From: Branchiostoma floridae
Taxonomy: Eukaryota; Chordata; Leptocardii; Amphioxiformes; Branchiostomatidae
Reading direction: 5' to 3'
DNA: 64,000 nt
NCBI RefSeq assembly: GCF_000003815.2
Contig: NC_049988.1
Span: 21,784,426-21,848,425 of the forward strand
The notes under the pieces were generated by a model, which did not search any database, was not told the origin of the DNA, and saw nothing but the letters and a program-made list of their open reading frames with translations. The position numbers and the translations under genes were made by a program. Below are positions 45,276 through 55,878 of this stretch, piece by piece. How positions within the stretch are numbered: position 1 is the stretch's first letter; the number at the start of each line of letters is the position of its first letter.

Positions 45276-45700
45276 TAATATGCAGTGTATATGGGGCAAC
45301 AACTCTGTGTGGCGCTTTGGATACATTTCTTATTCATGTATGAATTAAAAAAAACGTAGCAAATCGTAATACTTTAACGTTATCTGGAGTTAGTCCGCCT
45401 ATTACTAGATCGAAGCAATGTCTGACCGCCATATTGGTCTGTGTCTAGGAGTCTGCATGGAGAAGTTATCGATAACTTCTTTAGTCCACAGACGACAGTA
45501 CGATAAAACTGTGGACGCTGTTGGCTCATAGATTACAGCATAGCACAATTCTGTCATTGTCAACTTATATTTCAATTTAATTCAATTCTATAATACTTGT
45601 ATACTAAGTGTTTTTCAGCCTCAAATCTAGCAAAGCAAAGATCTTCAAGCAGTCACTAAAGATTACTTTATTGTTTTCAAAATAGACTTGGTTTTCTTTT

Positions 45701-46271
45701 CCTGAAATAGTTGAACTGTAATTTCCAACACCAAAATTGGACTCACCCAAAGTTTCGACTGCACAGCATCAGTCTTTGTCAAGGAATGAACAATCCACTG
45801 CTGTCGTTGCAGCAACCTATAATCCACTAGCACGTCACCGGAACGTACTGCGCCTGCGCGAACCCTGGTGGTTTGGGGCTTGGTTTGGTCAACGTTGCAT
45901 TGAAATCCCGCTTGTTGCACAATATATGTTAGAGACATGGTTTCATGTAAAACGTACACGGAGTATTACCCTTATATACGCACACACTTTCTTAAATGCG
46001 ACCCTTTAGTAAACCGGGCGTTTAGCAGCGTTTAGCATGTCTATACTTTTCGCGCAGGCGCAGTACGTTCCGGTGACGTGCTTAATCCACTGCTTACTGA
46101 GTCACGTGTTCTATCTGCATAACGTGACGTCACGACAGCAGTGGATTGTTCATTCCTTGACAAAGACAAATGATGTGCAGTCGAAAATTTGGGTGAGTCA
46201 AATTGTGATGTTGGAAATTACAATTCAACTATTTCAAGAATGACTTCTACCAACACAGGTGAACTTTCAAG
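45701..46271. mobile_element. Nonautonomous element with about 105-bp inverted repeats, 13-bp direct flanks
   Basis: The left arm runs from cctgaaatagttgaactgta to aatgaacaatccactgctg. The right arm is its reverse complement and ends at about 46242. A 13-bp direct repeat TTGGTTTTCTTTT flanks the insert at 45688-45700 and 46272-46284. The flanks rejoin as the conserved lectin 3-prime tract, so the element inserted into it. No coding capacity is seen. Confidence 0.75.
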
Positions 46272-46394
46272 TTGGTTTTCTTTTGTTGTAGTAAACGAGG
46301 AAAGAAGCACAAAGGTAGAGGTGCTGGTATCTATTGATGGGAGCTATTTGTTGTAACTCTTTAAAGTTGCAGCTAGTGTCCTACTCTAACTCAA

Positions 46395-46745
46395 AGTTTG
46401 TATACTGTTCCAGGCCTTGTACAAGTTATTATTATTAAAGAGATTTTCTCGCTGTTCTTCAAAGTTTGTATACTTTTACAGGCCTTGTACAAGTTATTAT
46501 TAGTATCATAGATATTTTCTCGCTGTTCTCTGAAGTTTGTATAGTGTTACAGGTTATTATCATTAAAGAGATTTTTCGCTGTTCTCCAAAGTTTATGTAC
46601 CGTTACAGGCCTTGTACAAGTTATTATTATCATAGAGAATTTCTCGCTGTTCTACAAAGTCTGTATACTGTTACAGGCCTTGTACAAGTTATTATTATTG
46701 TAGAGATCGATTTTTCCGCTGTTCTACAAAGTTTGTATATTGTGC
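46395..46745 (+). repeat. Five-fold tandem repeat of a 3-prime tract segment, unit about 70 bp
   Basis: The segment ggccttgtacaagttattat followed by agagattttctcgctgttct and caaagtttgtatac occurs about five times. In the other lectin copies it occurs once, just before the AATAAA block, so this is a local amplification specific to copy G. Confidence 0.85.
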
Positions 46746-46880
46746 TCATTTAAGCATGGACCACTGAAGCAGTCACATTCGTGAAACACTACACAGGTCC
46801 GTGTGAATAAAGTTCTCAACACGACTCTATATATGCGGCTCCGGCTGTTTTACTGAGGGGTGGCTGTGATAAGAAAGATG
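46742..46880 (+). promoter_or_regulatory. 3-prime tract end of copy G with AATAAA
   Basis: The most diverged copy of the tract. AATAAA is at 46806-46811, 1.9 kb after the stop because of intervening insertions. The first hairpin core is degraded (CTGAAGCAGTCAC...GTGAAAC) and the second hairpin is lost. Whether copy G transcripts reach it is unclear. Confidence 0.4.
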
Positions 46881-47199
46881 TCTGTTAGCGTGAGGATTAG
46901 TTCGCCCCATACATACTAGTTCTCCAACTCATATCAAGACTGACCATCAAAACAATACAAGGCATATAAAAGTTGCGGTGCTTGTCTCGTTCTCAGTGAA
47001 ATGAACAAAATAGCAACTTTTCGGGTTAGAAAGTTCATTTTCACTCAAACCTACCTTAATCAATTGAGAGACAAAAATATCGTTGTGTCCAGGAAAACTA
47101 CATGAGAAGACATTTTTACAGGCAGTTACTTGTTACCGTTCGCGCCTGGTCTTCCTACACAACCCTGTCAGGCGGACACACATCGACTAAACTGGGTAA

Positions 47200-47352
47200 T
47201 CAGGGAATGCCCTCTTGGTGACCTGTAGAGCACGCTGCTTCCGGGTTACCGTCGAGGGACATCCGGTTGGAGGCTCAGACAGACAGACAAAGCGTCGGCG
47301 GTCTTTGTGGGGACGTTTCGGCGGTTTCGACGCAATAAAAGTGAACTTGAAG
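47200..47352 (+). promoter_or_regulatory. Candidate promoter and noncoding first exon of the zinc-finger gene
   Basis: A CpG-rich stretch within AT-rich surroundings ends in AACTTGAAG followed by gtaggg, a good splice donor at 47353. The only matching use nearby is the strong acceptor ttattctgcag at 51207, 29 nt before the zinc-finger ATG. I infer a 5-prime UTR exon joined across a 3.85-kb intron. No TATA box is seen. Transcript data would decide. Confidence 0.4.
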
Positions 47353-47924
47353 GTAGGGAGAATATTTTAGTATCACACAGAAACCATTTTGTGTTCTTAG
47401 ATGCAACCAGAAGGGGTACAACTTGCGGTGGAGTCGACAGAATATTTATGTTTGGTAAAAACAAAATGGCGTCCTAACGTAACTGTAACTCGCACCTTTT
47501 CCTAATTTATATCAGTGAATTCATTCTATAGACTTGTTTACAATGGAAAAGCGTCGATTGGTCATGTTGGTAAACAACCGCTGTTTCTCAGATACAGTAC
47601 TGCTGGCTGTCCTTGGTCCTTTTGTGGGTGGGGAGGGGGGCAGGGTCCCGGAAACTGGGGACGAGTCCATTTGTCCGGGGGGGGGGGTCTATACTGGCAT
47701 GAGTCCTATAGACAACATGCCAAAAAAGCATCATCATGACATACGGATGGCATCATATAGGGATGGAGAGGAAGCATATTTGATTGGTCATTTGTGAAAA
47801 GAGGTCTGATTTGCATGATTTTCAAGCAGATGTTATGATCCAGCTCAGTCTCAGTGTTTTACTTTTACGTTTAGTATTAGTATGTCATTTTTCTTTTGAT
47901 CATGCAATGAGGTTAAAAATCAAC

Positions 47925-48586
47925 TACCATGTCAACAGCCTTGTCAAATCAAGCCGGCAGCCGGCTATTTTCCCCGCCTACTTAACATTTTTCAGCCACC
48001 TACTTTTGTTACAAAATCCCCCAGCAATTTGTCTTGATAAACCTCTGGCAGTTTTCTGATAGCTTACTGGGTCTTCGGGGATCTGAAAACTGTCATTTTG
48101 ACAAATGTCCCACACGTGTATTAGGTTTTCTCTGTTGTTTACATTATCTGAGCTTGCAGCAGACACTGCCACCACACCTCCAAGGAGGCAGAGTTCTAAT
48201 ATCTGGACCTTTGAGTGCACACACCTAGCTCTGTGTGCCTGTGACTATTTTCTGGACTTTAACTAGAAACACAACATGCCTGATTGTGGATAGATTCTTT
48301 CACAAAATGGTAGAAGTTAATTCCAAGATGCAAACTCTAAAAGATATAAGCTGACAAGAAAAGTTGCCCAGAATACACCAAAAACCATGTTTAGGGGTCT
48401 AAATTTACAAATTTTTCCTGGGGGAGGCCCCCCAAACCCCCCCTACAGGAGGGGGGCAACCCCCCTCCCGTACCTACCCCCCGCTCGCCACTTCGTTGCT
48501 CGCTGCAAGCCGCTTCGCGGCTTGCCTGCTACTTTCAGATATTAGCCTACTACTTTAAAAGTTTCTGACAAGGCTGTCATGACCCA
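47925..48586. repeat. Insert flanked by a 15-bp direct repeat, with short inverted ends
   Basis: AGGTTAAAAATCAAC occurs at 47910-47924 and 48587-48601. Inside, cagccttgtcaaa near the left end and tctgacaaggctg near the right end are inverted. The interior has a perfect palindrome gcaagccgc-ttc-gcggcttgc and G/C homopolymers. A mobile element with long target duplication is likely, superfamily unknown. Confidence 0.55.
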
Positions 48587-48947
48587 AGGTTAAAAATCAA
48601 CCTCCTTGGATGATGGCAGCCACCTTACATGCAATTTGTGCGCCTTCTTGAAATTTTCCCCCTGACCTTAACGAGAGGTTTATAATATGAATATTGTACT
48701 GTTCAAAAGTTGTAGTCCCATCCTCACGCCTACATGGTGACTGAGGGACCAACGTTCGAGTTGCGCAGTCCAACACACTGTGCATACCCTCAGCCCAGGG
48801 CTCGAGATGCCACATGCAAGTTTGTGCTGCAACTGTTGATTATTTTCAGATGAGATATAGAGATGCAAGATGCAGAAAAGTCTGGAGCAGTTCAAGGGAG
48901 GGGTTCCTTAGAGAGAGCGACAATGCCCTGCCATGAGATATTGGGTT

Positions 48948-49067
48948 AATTAACTTACACCAAAAGAAATCTACTTGCACGATCTAAAGTAGTGGACTAT
49001 TTAATTTAATTTAATAGTCCACTACTTTTCAATCGTGCAAGTAGATTTCTTTTGGTGTAAGTTAATT
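48948..49067. repeat. Near-perfect foldback, arms about 55 bp
   Basis: aattaacttacaccaaaaga and its reverse complement tcttttggtgtaagttaatt bound a 120-bp inverted repeat with only a few mismatches and an AT-rich loop of about 10 bases. RNA from either strand would form a long hairpin. It is probably a tiny foldback element. Confidence 0.85.
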
Positions 49068-49616
49068 ATACCTATATCTCATCTCAAGTTTTGCTATAAA
49101 ACTTGCACCAGTGCAAGTTGTGCCAAAAATGTATTTTGAGTATTCTCCAAGCAGATTTGCGGTGGCATATAAGATAGTATCAAAGGAGTACAGCCAGCCA
49201 GAGGAGGTCAGCCGCCCACCGATAGGTGGCAATCTGCTGGGAATTAAATTATATTTAGAGCCCTGCTCAGCCTGAATATTGATTTATTTTCTAAACAATT
49301 CCTTTTATTCCTGAGCAAATTTTGATAATGAAAGTCTGCTTTTCTGCTAGGAAAAAAAAGCAACCTGTGGAATTTGCCATATTTTGACCTGTAGTCGACC
49401 CCTACATGGCGACTGGATTAACCAATCAGGACGCGTGAAATCCTATCGTCAATTTACATTTCTTACTGAAGCTAGTTTAAATGCTGGAGTTGACCTCCTG
49501 CTTTTTGAATCAAAACAAACCTGACAAATCCACCACTAGAAAAATAGGAGAAATTGGAGCTGTCCGAGGAGTATGGTTTGCCACTCGCAAATTCCGATGT
49601 TATCATAATCTGCCTA

Positions 49617-49830
49617 TACTGTAAATGCATTTAAGTTCGCGGAGATTTGATTTTGCGGTAGAGGGAAAATGGATTTTTCACGGTGGTTTTAATTTCGCGG
49701 TAGCACCATGCACTGTAGTCTTACCGCTATGGAGGAGAAATGTTCGCAGTGGTTTTAAATTCGCGGTGAATCGGCCACCCAAAAAAACGGCAAACATTAA
49801 ACCACCGCGAAAGTTTCTGCATTTACAGTA
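49617..49830. mobile_element. 214-bp element with TACTGTAAATGCA inverted ends
   Basis: TACTGTAAATGCA at 49617 and TGCATTTACAGTA at 49818-49830 are exact inverted repeats. The interior repeats ttcgcggt several times in both orientations, as expected for transposase-binding subterminal repeats. TA duplication is likely. I see no coding sequence. Confidence 0.75.
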
Positions 49831-50717
49831 TTTGTCCAATTGTTATTATTTTTCATGTGAACTTACCTGGATCCTGTCCTCTTGAGTTTGTACCATGACT
49901 GCCTCAAACTTTCTGTCCCACTCAGTGTTTGAGAGTCCGTGTTGTTACGAGTTATTTTCAACTTTTGTTGTTATATCATTCCTTATATGTATAATCTTAC
50001 AACAAATATGATTTCACCTCATTTTATGTCATAAAAATGATAAAGCAGACTTTTTTTAGACAGACGGTGTGAAATCTTTGTCTGCTTGTTGTACAAGCAA
50101 ATTTTCATCTGGTGGGAAAGAGATGGATCCTGGAGTGCGCTCCATTCCTTCCTTTATTGTGCATTCATGTACTTCCCTGGTTTGAGGACTAAGGTTTAGA
50201 CTCCATTCCAGCTAGTGTTGTTATTCCTGGACATGCGTGACGGGATCCTATTTTTTTTATTGAACAAAACTCGACATCCATGTCGACCATGACTCATGTA
50301 GCCAAGTTTTGTGCTTTCCAGTTAATATTGCCTTTGTCAGATGTTTTAGTGACAAAGGCAAGGAATGGTACATAGAAGGAGTACTTAGTCTGGTATCCAG
50401 CCTTATTATGGCTTACGAGTCTCTTCTGTCTTCATTGCAGATATTTGCATAGAGAACAGAAGAGACTACTCTTAGGTCCCAAATAAATGTGCCAGGACGT
50501 TTATTTTTTTCAGCCGCAAAATCCACCCAGTACGTCCTTATTTTGGACGGTACGTTTATTATTTTATTGAAAATTGGACCAGGGACCCCTGAAATAATGA
50601 AAATGTGGGTTTTTCTAATCATATTCCCACTGCAGCTGTAGTTAAGGGATGTGTTGTTGGAGACTAACACGTTTTTATAAACATAACTAGCAGTTTTTAC
50701 AGTTCCAAATTAAAGCA

Positions 50718-51156
50718 TTAGGCCACACCAATTTGATTTTTTCATAAAAATTATGGAGGGAGAGGGCGAAATAAAAATGAAAATTGTAAAATGGTTGTGG
50801 TAAAGGTAAGGGCTAATCCAAAACATAGAGAATAAAAAGTTTTCAGCTTGAAAAAAGTACAATAACACTATTACTGTACTAGTACAGTAACAGCACCTGT
50901 TCGTTCAAAATTACTTAAGTAGTGTCAGTTCTAATGTTTGTCCCATTCTTCATGAATGGAAAATATAACTGCAAAAATAATACCCACATTTTAAGGAGCT
51001 TATAATATAAAGGCCAATTTGCTACACCAGAAAGTTGGTGAATGGTTTCATTAATGGTGAAAATTTGCTGAGTGGTAATTTTTAGTTTTATTTTTTTTCC
51101 CCAAAAATAGGAGTGAGCGAATCCGTGAACCAAGAAATTAAATTGGTGTGGCCCTA
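50718..51156. mobile_element. Inverted-repeat element with TTAGGCCACACCAATTT ends
   Basis: TTAGGCCACACCAATTTGAT at the left is matched by AAATTGGTGTGGCCCTAA at the right. Length is about 440 bp and AT-rich. Related but diverged ends appear at about 55050-55255 and near 59420-59450, so it is a family in this region. Confidence 0.7.
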
Positions 51157-51235
51157 ACAGGAAAAAAATTAAAATCAAAATTTAACAAACTTTTCTTTAT
51201 TCTGCAGATCTCCTACATTCGGATCGAACGTTACC

Positions 51236-53950
51236 ATGGCAACAAATATCCATATGGATGAAGTCGGGCTGGACCTGTTTGTGGAAACTGACAAAGCCTT
51301 CCAGGATGAAATAAACCATGTCCAAACTCACACAGGGGAGAAACCCTTCATGCCAAGTAACAATGGTCAGAGCTGTACAGAGATTCATGCTCTAGAGAAA
51401 CCCTTCATGCAAACCGCCTCTAGTCAGAACTACACGGGGACTCACACAGGGGAGCAACCCTTCATGCCAAACAACACTGGTCGGAACTGCACAGAGATTC
51501 ACCCGCTTGAGAAACCCTTCATGCCAACAAACAGTGCTCAGAACCACACAGAGACTCACACAGGGGAGAAACCCTTCATGCAAAGCAACACTGGTGAGAA
51601 CTACACAGAGATTCACCCGCTTGAGAAACCCTTCATGCCAAGCACCATGGACAGTAATGCTGATGAGGACAAACCCTTCATGTGTGGAAAATGCAACATG
51701 AGGTTCAGTGAGCTGGCTGACCTGGGTATGCATGTGCAAATGCACTCCAGTCAGAAAGCTTCCGCGCAAACTCACACTGGGGGGCAACTCTATGGCTCTG
51801 GGGAGGGTACTACGAGGCAGTTCAGCGCACAGAATCAGGTTGGGAGGAATGTGCAAACTCACACTGGAGAGAAACCTGCCAGCTTTGAGGGGGGCAGCGG
51901 GCAGTTCAACCAACAAGATCATCCCGAGATGCACGTGCAAACTCGCACTGGTGAGGAACCTTGCGTGCAAACTCGCACTGGTGAGGAACCCTGCAGCCAT
52001 GAGAGGGATGGCAAGCAGTTCAGTCAACATCAAAAGGGACACAATGGGATGCAGAACATTGGTGAGGGAGCCTACATGCAAACTCACACAGGTGAGAAAC
52101 CCAGCATTTTTAACAAGGATAAGAAAGAGGAAAGTGAGATGGGTAACAGGAGGAAAACAAGACAACAGTCCCTTGTTTGTAAGGAGTGCGGCAAGCGGTT
52201 TAACAAGTCGGACAACCTGAAAAGCCACATGCGCACCCACACTGGAGAGAAACCCTACGGTTGTGGCGAGTGCGGCAGACGCTTCAGTGACGGCACGGCT
52301 CTCCGAAAGCACAAGCTCACCCACACTGGGGAGAAACCCTACAGCTGTGAGGAGTGCGGCAAGACGTTCGGTCTACCTGCGACTCTGAACAGACACATGC
52401 TGACCCACACTGGGGAGAAACCCCACTCCTGTGTGGAGTGTGGTGTGCAGTTCAGCCGGACCGACGCCCTGAAGAACCACATGCAGACCCACACTGGGGA
52501 CAGACCACACATCTGTAAAGAGTGCGGCCAGCAGTTCCGACAACTGGGACACTTACGCAAGCACAAGCAGACGCACGTTGGGAAGAAATCACAGCGCGGC
52601 AACGATGCAACCCCATTTCAGTGCGACGAGTGCGGAAAAACGTTCAAGACGCCGCGTAACCTGAGGAGGCACGCGGCGACCCACACAGAGGAGAAACCCT
52701 ACAAGTGTGACGAGTGCGGAAAGGGGTTCAGAGACAAGCAGGGTCTGGGCAGGCACGTGCCCATCCACTCTGATGAAAAACCCTTCAAGTGCGACCAGTG
52801 CAGCAACAGCTACAGCGTAGAGCGTTATCTCAAGCGACACATGGTCACCCACACCGGCGAGTATCGCTACACTTGCGAGGACTGTGGCAAACGCTTCCTC
52901 GATCGCGAGGGCCTGGCAAGGCACATGCGGACTCACACTGGGGAGAAACCCTTCCAGTGTGACGAGTGCGGCAAGCGGTTCGGTCAGCACTCCAGCCTAA
53001 TCCTCCACAAGAGAACCCACTTAAGTGAGAAACCCTTCCCCTGTGACAAGTGCAGCAAGCAGTTCAGTCAACTGGCCCATCTAAAGAGACACCTTACGTC
53101 CATCCACAGTGGGGATAAACCAGGCACCAGCGGAGAGGGAACATTAGAGGAGGGTGAACTAAAAAAAGGAATGAAATTCCACCCTTGTGACGTGTGTGGC
53201 AAGACGTTTAAGAAACGTGGCGTCCTGAAAAGCCACGTGAGGATCCACACAGGGGAGAGACCCTACGGCTGTGAGGACTGCGACAAGCGGTTTAGAGACG
53301 CGGAGACGCTCCGAAGACACAAGATCACCCACAGCAGTGTGAGACCCTTCATCTGCGATCAGTGTGGCAAAGGGTTCAACCGCTCGCAACATCTGAAGAC
53401 TCACATGTTGACCCACACTGGGGAGCGACCGCACGTTTGTCCGGAGTGTGGCAAGGGGTTTTACGAGTCAGGTGGTTTAAAGGATCACCTGATGACCCAC
53501 ACTGATGAGAAACCCTTCATGTGCGACGAGTGCGGGAAACAGTTTCGCCAGGCAGCCGCCCTGAGGGTTCACCTGAAGACCCACACTGGAGAGAAACCGT
53601 ACATCTGTTCCAAGTGCGGGAAGCAGTGCATCCAGCTGGCCCACCTGCAGAGGCACATGCTGATCCACTCGGACGCGAAACCTCACGCTTGCGGGGAGTG
53701 CAACAAGCGCTTCCGAACCCCGACTGACCTGAAGAAGCATGGACAGGTGCACACCGGTGCGAGACCTTACACCTGCGACGAGTGCAACGGGCAGTTCAGC
53801 CAGCCGAACGCTCTGAAGAGACACAAGCGGACGCACACCGGTGAGAGACCCTACAGTTGTAGGTTTTGCAGTAGGAAGTTCAGTCGGCAGGATCATCACA
53901 AAACCCACGAGCGGACCCATGCCGGACCCTCTGTCCTCTTCTTAGAATAG
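51236..53950 (+). CDS. C2H2 zinc-finger protein, 21 fingers, degenerate linker-repeat N-terminus
   Basis: 904 residues in one exon. ATG at 51236 is in good context (accATGg) and lies 29 nt after the acceptor ttattctgcag (51207), so a noncoding exon upstream is expected. Residues 30-148 are a 19-residue repeat of the form H(TGE/PLE)KPFMxxx without the usual Cys pair. Finger 1 is at about residue 148-169. Residues 170-312 are further decayed finger remnants with TGEKP linkers. Fingers 2-21 run from about 313 to 897 with mostly canonical TGEKP linkers, broken by longer spacers after fingers 6 and 12. Finger 12 has H-x4-H, and finger 18 has Cys in place of the core Phe. The protein ends AGPSVLFLE. 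There is no KRAB, BTB or SET domain. It is probably a nuclear DNA-binding regulator with unknown target and no assignable ortholog. Confidence 0.95.
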   Translation: MATNIHMDEVGLDLFVETDKAFQDEINHVQTHTGEKPFMPSNNGQSCTEIHALEKPFMQTASSQNYTGTHTGEQPFMPNNTGRNCTEIHPLEKPFMPTNSAQNHTETHTGEKPFMQSNTGENYTEIHPLEKPFMPSTMDSNADEDKPFMCGKCNMRFSELADLGMHVQMHSSQKASAQTHTGGQLYGSGEGTTRQFSAQNQVGRNVQTHTGEKPASFEGGSGQFNQQDHPEMHVQTRTGEEPCVQTRTGEEPCSHERDGKQFSQHQKGHNGMQNIGEGAYMQTHTGEKPSIFNKDKKEESEMGNRRKTRQQSLVCKECGKRFNKSDNLKSHMRTHTGEKPYGCGECGRRFSDGTALRKHKLTHTGEKPYSCEECGKTFGLPATLNRHMLTHTGEKPHSCVECGVQFSRTDALKNHMQTHTGDRPHICKECGQQFRQLGHLRKHKQTHVGKKSQRGNDATPFQCDECGKTFKTPRNLRRHAATHTEEKPYKCDECGKGFRDKQGLGRHVPIHSDEKPFKCDQCSNSYSVERYLKRHMVTHTGEYRYTCEDCGKRFLDREGLARHMRTHTGEKPFQCDECGKRFGQHSSLILHKRTHLSEKPFPCDKCSKQFSQLAHLKRHLTSIHSGDKPGTSGEGTLEEGELKKGMKFHPCDVCGKTFKKRGVLKSHVRIHTGERPYGCEDCDKRFRDAETLRRHKITHSSVRPFICDQCGKGFNRSQHLKTHMLTHTGERPHVCPECGKGFYESGGLKDHLMTHTDEKPFMCDECGKQFRQAAALRVHLKTHTGEKPYICSKCGKQCIQLAHLQRHMLIHSDAKPHACGECNKRFRTPTDLKKHGQVHTGARPYTCDECNGQFSQPNALKRHKRTHTGERPYSCRFCSRKFSRQDHHKTHERTHAGPSVLFLE

Positions 53951-55049
53951 ACCAAGATTCGTAAACACCAATCATATATTTGAACACCCAGAAAGCAAGC
54001 TTTTAGCCAGGCATGCGTCAACGCGTCATCTGGACACACTTTTCTTAGAATAACAAGAAATTTGATGCCCCTGGACGCCCTTACACTGGGGAGAAAATCG
54101 TCTGACAAGCATGAAATTCTGATTGACCAGGGATGCAACCAGGTCATCTGTGGTCACAGTCTTCTACTGTGACCTCTGTAACAGTATTTTTGCCTCTTGG
54201 GATACCTAAGAATGCACTATTTTAACTTAAAATCATCAAAAACTCTGCACTATGGAAGGTGGATGCCCCCAGACTCCCTACAATAGTTACTTACCGCGAC
54301 TCACCAATAAGTTTGGACTCCCTATTATAAAATCCTATAAAAGCCTGCCAGAAAGGAGCAGACCAACAACCTGTAGTATTTGTGAAGAATAAACAAAAAT
54401 CGATATTTGATAAGGAAGAAATTACATATTTGGACATCTAAAAACCATGATATCGATTTCCTTTCAGAAAGGGAAGAATTTAAAAATGCTACAGCCAGTT
54501 CTATTCTACTTCCGATGATAATCATATTTCGCTATTAGTGTATTTTAGGGAGTTGCAATTCTCTAGTTTGGATTTTTCATGTTACACTACTTTGTGAATA
54601 TGGTAACAGTTCCTAACATGTTTTATTTGTCTTATAAGTTATATTAGCTACTATTTATACGTCTTATATTTGCTAATATTCATATATTTCGTCAATATGG
54701 ATGGATATTCTTCAAGACCAATTTGTATAGGAATTGAGTTTAAATTGACTTGATTAAATTGACTTCATAATCACATAGCAACAATTTCTTGTCAATGGCT
54801 TACCTTTTGGCTAGAGATGTACTTGCCAAACGAAAGACAAAAATTCTTATGAGTCATGTCATCCTCAAATACTGATGTATTTGTCAAATTTGTTACAGAT
54901 GTTTTAAGAAAAGAAATATGTAAGCTGTGGATATAGATTTAGTAGTAGTTTTTTTGTATTCTGCCATATACTGCATTTATTCTTTCCTGTCGTTGCTAAC
55001 CAGGTTGATATGACCCATTTCTATGGAGATTTCGGGACAACAAATTAAC

Positions 55050-55255
55050 ATAAGGCCAATCCAATATAATTTGTTGGTTCTCAGAATTTAAAAGATACTG
55101 CTTAATTATAAAGAAAACATAGTCATAGGGCTGTACCTTGGTACACACAGTACCAGGGAGTGAATGTACATGTAGTAAGGTGCAAGTTTTCCTCCCAGCC
55201 TTCTGTTTCCATCTTGACCTATTTGCTGAATTTAAGAACCAAGGAATTTATTTGG
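55050..55255. repeat. Short inverted-repeat element, GGCCAATCCAATATAATTTG ends
   Basis: The left end aaggccaatccaatataatt followed by ggttctcagaatt is roughly inverted in gaatttaagaaccaaggaat at the right. The ends resemble the element at 50718. Divergence makes the boundaries approximate. Confidence 0.45.
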
Positions 55256-55432
55256 TGCAGCATCAACACTGGAAATAAAGGCAACTAAAGTATGATAAGT
55301 CAGCAGAAGAACTAACAAGGTGGCCAAGAGATTAAGCCTAAGGAAAGCTTTTGCTATATGACTCTGAGTTTGAGGTTGGCAATTCAACACTATTGTTTTT
55401 GGCAGGGCTATTCCATTATCATAGTATCATAC

Positions 55433-55878
55433 TAGGGGTGAGTACCGGTACAGAAAATTCAAGTTCGGTTCAGGTCCAGAGGATCAGGTCCAGGTCCGGA
55501 CCTGAACCTGATTCATTATATGTGGAAACTTGTGCATGGACGATACTCAAAACAATGGTCAATTTTGCTACAAAGAAATCTGTTTTGTGTAGTATTCGAC
55601 TCTCACTGGCGTTTTAAAAATCCTACAAGGATAACTTCCTCTGTACGATTGGCTGTAAAAGGTGGTAAAAATGACTATAGAGTCTACTCTGTTTCGCTCT
55701 TGTTATTTGCCTAGACCGGTAACCCCGAAAACTTGTGAATGCCTAATCATATAATCAGTTCATTTTCCAATCGGTCAAACATCTGGTCCACCTAATTTTT
55801 TCAGGTCCGGTTTTTCTGGACCGGTCCAATAAGAAAAACCGGTTTTGTACCGGTACGCTGTACCGATACCCAGTACTA
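55433..55878. mobile_element. hAT-like nonautonomous element with 8-bp target duplication
   Basis: TATCATAC flanks the insert at 55425-55432 and 55879-55886. The ends are TAGGGGTGAGTACCGGTAC and the inverted GTACCGATACCCAGTACTA, imperfect inverted repeats. An 8-bp duplication and a TAGGG-type end fit the hAT superfamily. The interior is rich in caggtcc/ggacctg and has no transposase. Confidence 0.8.

Larger units (their letters stand above)
44897..47199. repeat. Flank of copy G: minisatellite, inverted-repeat element, amplified 3-prime tract
   Basis: No gene is seen. In order it holds a 10-bp minisatellite (45033-45275), unremarkable sequence to 45687, an inverted-repeat element (45701-46271) that splits the family 3-prime tract, a five-fold local repeat (about 46395-46745) and the tract end with AATAAA at 46806. 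Confidence 0.7.
47353..51207 (+). other. Putative intron 1 of the zinc-finger gene, rich in short repeats
   Basis: No exon is recognised. It contains G-runs near 47630-47690, a 15-bp-flanked element (47925-48586), a 120-bp foldback (48948-49067), a TA-ended short element (49617-49830) and a larger inverted-repeat element (50718-51156) ending 50 bases before the acceptor. Open frames here are short and lack recognisable domains. Confidence 0.45.

Noticed and set aside
46466-46753. 95-codon frame with repeated Tyr-Tyr-His motif
   Set aside because: Translation of the five-fold repeat of an untranslated 3-prime tract.
51392-52324. 310-codon minus-strand frame inside the zinc-finger exon, and others at 52589-53920
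   Set aside because: Shadows of the repetitive zinc-finger coding strand; the sense frame has canonical fingers, a good start and a splice acceptor.
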